A stretch of DNA of 64,000 bases from the NCBI RefSeq assembly GCF_009720385.1, contig NZ_ML769301.1, positions 644,901 through 708,900 of the forward strand. The letters run 5' to 3'. Shown here piece by piece: positions 60,214-64,000 of the stretch. Source of the stretch: Catellatospora vulcania. GTDB lineage: Bacteria > Actinomycetota > Actinomycetes > Mycobacteriales > Micromonosporaceae. The translations under genes and the position numbers were made by a program. The notes beneath the pieces were generated by a model. That model did no database searches and was not told where the DNA came from. It saw only the letters and a program-made list of their open reading frames with translations. The number at the start of each line of letters is the position of its first letter. Position 1 is the stretch's first letter.

Positions 60214-61521
60214 ATGAACAAGGTTCTACAGCACGTGGTCACAGCCGCCGCGGCGGCGACCGCTCTCGTCGGAGGGCTGGCTCTGACCGCCTCTCCCGCC
60301 CATGCAGCCCTTCCGGACTACTCCTGCGGCACGGTCGTCAGCGCCGACAGCACTACGGCGACGCAGCTCAACGGAGTCCTCACCGGCAGCCTCCGCAACG
60401 CCATGACGGCCTACCGCGTGTCCTGCGCCCGCGCGATCATCAACACGGTTCGGAGCAGGGGTCTGTCCGAGCGGGCCGCGGTCATCGCGATCACGACGTC
60501 CATCGTGGAGACCACGCTGCGCAACAATCCGAACCAGGAGGACCATGACAGTGTGGGCCTCTTCCAACAGCGAGCCAGCTGGGGTTCGTTCGACCAGCGC
60601 ATGAATCCCACGTGGTCCACCAACGCCTTCCTCGACGCGATGTTGCGGAAGTACCCGAACAACTCCTGGCAGTCCGCTCAGATCGGTGCGGTGTGCCAGG
60701 CCGTACAGGTGTCGGCATACCCCGACCGCTACCAGGTCCAGGCGCCCGATGCGCAGAAGATCGTCAACGCGCTGTTCGCGGCGAACCGCCCGGTGTTCGA
60801 AGCCAGCAGTGCGAACGGCTGGCAGAACCTCCCCACCGGCATCACCGGCTCCTCAGGGGTGGCGGCGATGTCCATCAACGGCACGAAGTACGTCTACACG
60901 CTGGTCAACGGCAGCGTGTACGAGGCGAGCAGCGCCAACGGGTGGCAGAACCTGCCGACCGGCATCGGCGGCGCGTCGGCGGTCGCCGCGATCTCCGTCG
61001 GCACGACCAAGTACCTCTACACGCTGGTCAACGGTGGCGTGTTCGAGGCGAGCAGCGCGAACGGGTGGCAGAACCTGCCGACCGGCGTCACCGGCGCGTC
61101 GGCGCTGGCGGCGATGTCCGTCAACGGCGCGAAGTACGTCTACACCGTCGTCAACGGCAGCGTGTTCGAGGCGAGCAGCGCCAACGGGTGGCAGAACCTG
61201 CCGACCGGCATCGGCGGCGCGTCGGCGGTCGCCGCGATCTCCGTCGGCACGACCAAGTACCTCTACACGCTGGTCAACGGTGGCGTGTTCGAGGCGAGCA
61301 GCGCGAACGGGTGGCAGAACCTGCCGACCGGCGTCACCGGCGCGTCGGCGCTGGCGGCGATGTCCGTCAACGGCGCGAAGTACGTCTACACCGTCGTCAA
61401 CGGTGGCGTGTTCGAGGCGAGCAGCGCCAACGGGTGGCAGAACCTGCCGACCGGCATCGGCGGCGCGTCGGCGGTCACGGCGATGTCCGTCGGCACGACC
61501 AAGTACCTCTACAACAGCTAG
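60214..61521 (+). CDS. Secreted lysozyme/transglycosylase-like protein with six propeller-like repeats
   Basis: 435 residues. Signal peptide ending near AHA31, then a ~155-residue domain: RAAVIAITTSIVETTLRNNP (catalytic-type Glu99), DHDSVGLFQQRASWGS (113-124) and AQKIVNALF, the lytic-transglycosylase-like fold found with actinomycete cell-wall hydrolases. Residues ~194-435 are six 41-residue repeats of the same type as in the previous gene. The two genes are 19 bases apart with an AAGGA ribosome site, so they form one operon. Joint cutting of glycan and peptide in a cell wall is a reasonable inference. Confidence 0.88.
   Translation: MNKVLQHVVTAAAAATALVGGLALTASPAHAALPDYSCGTVVSADSTTATQLNGVLTGSLRNAMTAYRVSCARAIINTVRSRGLSERAAVIAITTSIVETTLRNNPNQEDHDSVGLFQQRASWGSFDQRMNPTWSTNAFLDAMLRKYPNNSWQSAQIGAVCQAVQVSAYPDRYQVQAPDAQKIVNALFAANRPVFEASSANGWQNLPTGITGSSGVAAMSINGTKYVYTLVNGSVYEASSANGWQNLPTGIGGASAVAAISVGTTKYLYTLVNGGVFEASSANGWQNLPTGVTGASALAAMSVNGAKYVYTVVNGSVFEASSANGWQNLPTGIGGASAVAAISVGTTKYLYTLVNGGVFEASSANGWQNLPTGVTGASALAAMSVNGAKYVYTVVNGGVFEASSANGWQNLPTGIGGASAVTAMSVGTTKYLYNS
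60796..61518 (+). repeat. Six in-frame tandem repeats, all 123 bp
   Basis: Repeat starts at 60796, 60919, 61042, 61165, 61288 and 61411, period exactly 123 bp (41 codons). Units 3-4 and 5-6 are near-copies of each other (246-bp higher-order unit). Same consensus as the array at 59328. Confidence 0.95.
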
Positions 61522-61557
61522 CGGGCGAGCTGCTGACATACAGCAGCCCAGACCACG

Positions 61558-61615
61558 GGGGCCTGTCTGCCGGCCGGCTCGGCGAACCAGCCGACGGCAC
61601 CGGCAGGCGGGCCCC
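61558..61615. terminator. Terminator between convergent repeat-protein and GntR-TetR genes
   Basis: GGGGCCTGTCTGCCGG (61558-61573) pairs with CCGGCAGGCGGGCCCC (61600-61615): 16 pairs including two G-U, with a 26-base loop containing a GC-rich sub-hairpin. Located between two convergent stop codons. Confidence 0.6.
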
Positions 61616-61642
61616 ACCTGCCCGGCGAGCGGCATCATCTCG

Positions 61643-62557
61643 TCAGTTCGGCAGGATGCCGTGGAGGAAGCGGGGCAGGCCGTAGTCGAAGACGGCGTCG
61701 AGGCCGAGTTCGAAGTCGGGGATCGCGGAGATCCGGGCGACCATCGGGAAGCGGCCGGACCCGATCAGGTCGTCGAACGTCGCGGCCTGGCGCTCCATCC
61801 ACTCGTCACTGGACATGCCGGTGTGCTGGGCGGCCTGCGCCTCGGTCGCGAAGCCCATGGCCAGCCCGCGTACGAAGGCGAAGATGCTGAGGTGGATCTG
61901 CATCATCTCGGTCTCGGACAGGCCCAGCGAGTCGAGCGCGGCCAGGGACCATTCGGTGTACTTCATGCCGTGCGGCGCGAACTCCGGCCGCGTGATCGAC
62001 ATCGCGGGGGCGAGCCAGGGGTGCCGCCGGAAGATGCCCCACAGCTGCCGGCTGGCGACCGTGAGCTGCGCCTGCACGCCCTTGGGCGGCACCGCGGGCA
62101 GCGGGGCCTCCGCGAACGCGGCGTCGATCATCAGGCGGACCAGGTCGTCCTTGCCGCGTACGAACCGGTAGAGGCTCATCGTGGCCAGCCCGAACTCGGT
62201 GGCCAGGCGGCGCATGGAGACCGCCTCCAGGCCTTCGGCGTCGGCTAGCGCCAGCGCGTGGCGCACCATCTGCTCGCGGGTCGGCTCGGCGGCGGCCGGG
62301 CGCTGACGCCGCTCGCGCCGTACGGGTTCGGCGGGCTCGTCCCGGTCGGCCACGATGGTGCCGACTCCTCGTACCGCCTCGACCAGCCCTTCGGCGCGCA
62401 GTGCGGCCAGCACCTTCGTCGCGGTGGCGATGGCCACGCCCCACTCGGCGGTGATCTGTCGGGCAGAGGGCACCCGGTCGCCGGGGCGCAGCTGCCCGCC
62501 GTCGATCTGTGCCCGGATCTGCCCGACGATCTGCCGGAACGGCGCCTCAGTGCTCAC
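61643..62557 (-). CDS. GntR-TetR chimeric transcriptional regulator
   Basis: 304 residues from GTG 62557. Residues 1-70 form a GntR-type winged helix (FRQIVGQIRAQIDGGQLRPGDRVPSARQITAEWGVAIATATKVLAALRAEGLV); residues ~95-140 are a TetR helix-turn-helix (VRHALALADAEGLEAVSMRRLATEFGLATMSLYRFVRGKDDLV), followed by a TetR-type C-terminal ligand domain. Two DNA-binding heads in one chain is unusual but known in actinomycetes. Start chosen at the GntR domain; no ribosome site precedes it, so a leaderless message is likely. Divergent from the FAD monooxygenase, with GTACTAGTAC boxes between. Confidence 0.9.
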   Translation of the reverse strand: MSTEAPFRQIVGQIRAQIDGGQLRPGDRVPSARQITAEWGVAIATATKVLAALRAEGLVEAVRGVGTIVADRDEPAEPVRRERRQRPAAAEPTREQMVRHALALADAEGLEAVSMRRLATEFGLATMSLYRFVRGKDDLVRLMIDAAFAEAPLPAVPPKGVQAQLTVASRQLWGIFRRHPWLAPAMSITRPEFAPHGMKYTEWSLAALDSLGLSETEMMQIHLSIFAFVRGLAMGFATEAQAAQHTGMSSDEWMERQAATFDDLIGSGRFPMVARISAIPDFELGLDAVFDYGLPRFLHGILPN

Positions 62558-62559
62558 GC

Positions 62560-62571
62560 GTACTAGTACAC
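62560..62571. promoter_or_regulatory. GTACTAGTAC operator adjacent to the GntR-TetR start codon
   Basis: GTACTAGTAC (62560-62569), a perfect 10-bp palindrome followed by AC, 2 bases upstream of the regulator's GTG. It probably overlaps the -10 of a leaderless promoter, giving autorepression. Confidence 0.6.
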
Positions 62572-62613
62572 CAGATCCGTCCTCGCGCTCGCCCACCGCG
62601 CTCACCTCGCCCG

Positions 62614-62639
62614 GTGTACTAGGTAGCGTACTAGTACAC
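62614..62639. promoter_or_regulatory. Second GTACTAG operator pair upstream of the FAD monooxygenase
   Basis: GTGTACTAG (62614-62622) and GTACTAGTACAC (62628-62639), the same core as at 62560, spaced 12 bases from core start to core start. With the single box near the regulator this makes a two-sided control region. Confidence 0.6.
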
Positions 62640-62726
62640 GCATTACCTTGTTGCAGCTCAACCGCGTGCCTCCTTACGGTGTTCCCAGTGACGCGTACAG
62701 CGTACACAGAGACTTGGGGGATACCG

Positions 62727-63917
62727 ATGAAGAAGAACACCGTACTGATCTCGGGCGCCAGCATCGCCGGACCGGCGCTGGCCTACTGGCTGCACCAGCG
62801 GGGCTTCGCGGTGACCGTGGTGGAACGCGCGCCCGGCATCCGCCCCGGCGGGCACGCCGTCGACATCCGCGGTGTCGCCAAGGACGTCTGCGCGCAGATG
62901 GGCATCATGCCGCAGATCACCCGCGACCGGGTGCACGAGGAGGGCTTCGCCTGGGTCGACGCGACCGGCCGGCGCACCTCGGAGATGCCCGCGACACTGG
63001 CGGGCGGCGAGGGCATCGTCGCCGAGTACGAGATCCTGCGCGGCGACCTCGCCGACATCCTCTTCGACCTCACCCGCGCCGACGTCGAGTACCGCTTCGG
63101 CGACCGGATCACCGCGCTGGCCGACGGCGCGGACGGTGTGAAGGTCGAGTTCCGCAGCGGCCGCACCGAGGTGTACGACCTGGTCGTCGGCGCGGACGGG
63201 GTGCACTCCGGGGTGCGCGCGCTCGCCTTCGGGCCGGAGGAGCGGTTCATCAAGCAGCTCGGCGCGTACACGGCGTACTTCACCATGCCCGCGCAGACCG
63301 ACCTGGACCCGCACTGGTTCCTCATGCACGGCGTCCCTGGCGGGCGCTGCGCGGGCATCCGGCCGGAGAACGACCGCACCGCCAAGGCCATGCTGACCTT
63401 CCGCGCGCAGGGCCGCGTCGTCGACCCGCGCGACGTCGAGGCCCAGAAGCGCCTGCTGGCCGAGGTGTACGCCGGCGACGGCTGGCGCGTGCCGGCCATG
63501 CTCGACGCGATGTGGGACGCCCCCGACTTCTACTTCGACGTCGTCGGGCAGGTGCACATGCCGCACTGGACCTCCGGCCGGGTCGCGCTGCTCGGCGACG
63601 CGGGCTACTGTGCCTCGCCGCTCAGCGGCCTGGGCACGAGCCTGTCCCTGGTCGGCGCGTACGTGCTCGCCGGTGAGCTGGCCGCGGCCGGCGGCGACCA
63701 CGTGACCGCGTTCGCGGCGTACGAGGAGCAGCTGCGCGGGTACGTCACGCAGTGCCAGAAGCTGCCCCCCGGCGGGGTCAACGGCATGCTGCCGATGTCG
63801 GCGACCGCGATCCGGCTGCGCGACGTCAGCACCCGGGTGATGACCCGCCGCCCGTTCTCCCGGCTGCTGCAGATCCAGGCAGGCAAGGCCGACGCGATCA
63901 CGCTGAAGTCCTACTGA
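62727..63917 (+). CDS. FAD-dependent aromatic hydroxylase/TetX-like monooxygenase
   Basis: 396 residues with an in-phase GGGGG ribosome site. FAD-binding start: VLISGASIAGPALAYWL (6-22, GxSxAGP variant); a DG-type loop near YDLVVGADGVHSGVR (~152-166); and the C-terminal GDAGYCASPLSGLGTSLSL (290-308) that closes on FAD. This is the PHBH/TetX group of NAD(P)H-dependent hydroxylases that oxidise aromatic or antibiotic substrates. Controlled, by position and operator boxes, by the divergent GntR-TetR protein. Drug inactivation versus biosynthetic tailoring cannot be decided. Confidence 0.9.
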   Translation: MKKNTVLISGASIAGPALAYWLHQRGFAVTVVERAPGIRPGGHAVDIRGVAKDVCAQMGIMPQITRDRVHEEGFAWVDATGRRTSEMPATLAGGEGIVAEYEILRGDLADILFDLTRADVEYRFGDRITALADGADGVKVEFRSGRTEVYDLVVGADGVHSGVRALAFGPEERFIKQLGAYTAYFTMPAQTDLDPHWFLMHGVPGGRCAGIRPENDRTAKAMLTFRAQGRVVDPRDVEAQKRLLAEVYAGDGWRVPAMLDAMWDAPDFYFDVVGQVHMPHWTSGRVALLGDAGYCASPLSGLGTSLSLVGAYVLAGELAAAGGDHVTAFAAYEEQLRGYVTQCQKLPPGGVNGMLPMSATAIRLRDVSTRVMTRRPFSRLLQIQAGKADAITLKSY

Positions 63918-63925
63918 GCGGGCGT

Positions 63926-64000
63926 GGGGGGGGGGGGGGGCGGGGGGGGCCCGGGGGGCACCGGCGGGGGGGGGGGGGCGGGCCGCGGGGACGGGGACGG
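63926..64000. other. Guanine homopolymer runs at the window end, probable assembly artefact
   Basis: The last ~75 bases are long G tracts (up to 15 Gs) broken by C or short GC stretches and carry no coding signal. This is typical of unreliable contig ends rather than biology. It starts only 9 bases after a clean stop codon. Confidence 0.6.

Noticed and set aside
59328..61518. Regular ~123-129 bp direct repeats that could be taken for a CRISPR array or satellite
   Set aside because: The repeats are in frame within two signal-peptide proteins, are longer than CRISPR repeats, contain no unique spacers and have no cas genes nearby.

Overview
The window is very GC-rich DNA in which almost every real gene has G or C at third codon positions. 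GTG starts and 4-base start/stop overlaps are common, and the families present (SARP regulator, ferredoxin-coupled P450, ECF sigma factor, CBM2 secreted enzyme, DUF5937-type regulator, extracellular contractile injection system) point to a filamentous actinomycete. A Micromonosporaceae-like host is my inference; nothing here (no rRNA or tRNA) proves it.

Layout. 0-13.3 kb is a patchwork of housekeeping and accessory genes: a TetR/MFS efflux pair, a universal stress protein, a P450 with its ferredoxin, two membrane proteins, a winged-helix regulator, a phosphatase/Nudix pair, a lipoprotein plus glutathionylspermidine-synthase-like pair, a deaminase, a nitroreductase and a kinase-methyltransferase fusion. 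13.4-37.2 kb is a complete-looking extracellular contractile injection system (eCIS). A divergently transcribed DUF4157 protein with a toxin-like C-terminus (the likely cargo) faces an 18-gene plus-strand operon for sheath, tube, cap, AAA+ ATPase, LysM adaptor, hub, spike, PAAR tip, gp25 wedge, two large baseplate proteins, a tail-I protein and a beta-helix fibre, closed by a 12-bp-stem terminator. A two-component system follows at once.

39-50.7 kb holds small enzymes and membrane proteins (an ABM-type monooxygenase, an NAD-binding epimerase with a second C-terminal domain, an arginase-fold protein with altered metal ligands, YoaK, TMEM175, DUF3817). It also holds a three-gene desaturase operon with its TetR regulator and a double operator, an ECF sigma factor with a membrane partner, and what looks like a truncated phosphotransferase. 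50.7-55.5 kb has an MFS transporter and two secreted proteins, one a CBM2-FnIII-FnIII-PQQ dehydrogenase.

55.5-61.6 kb is the second striking region. A 967-residue SARP/NB-ARC/TPR regulator has an array of four heptad repeats in its own promoter. Divergent from it are two secreted peptidoglycan-hydrolase-like proteins with unrelated catalytic domains (M15-type and lysozyme-like) that carry the same approximately 41-residue tandem repeat, seven copies in one and six in the other. The window ends with a GntR-TetR chimeric repressor, its GTACTAGTAC boxes, a divergent FAD monooxygenase, and guanine homopolymers that look like a contig-end artefact.

No tRNA, rRNA, insertion sequence, integrase or CRISPR array was seen.
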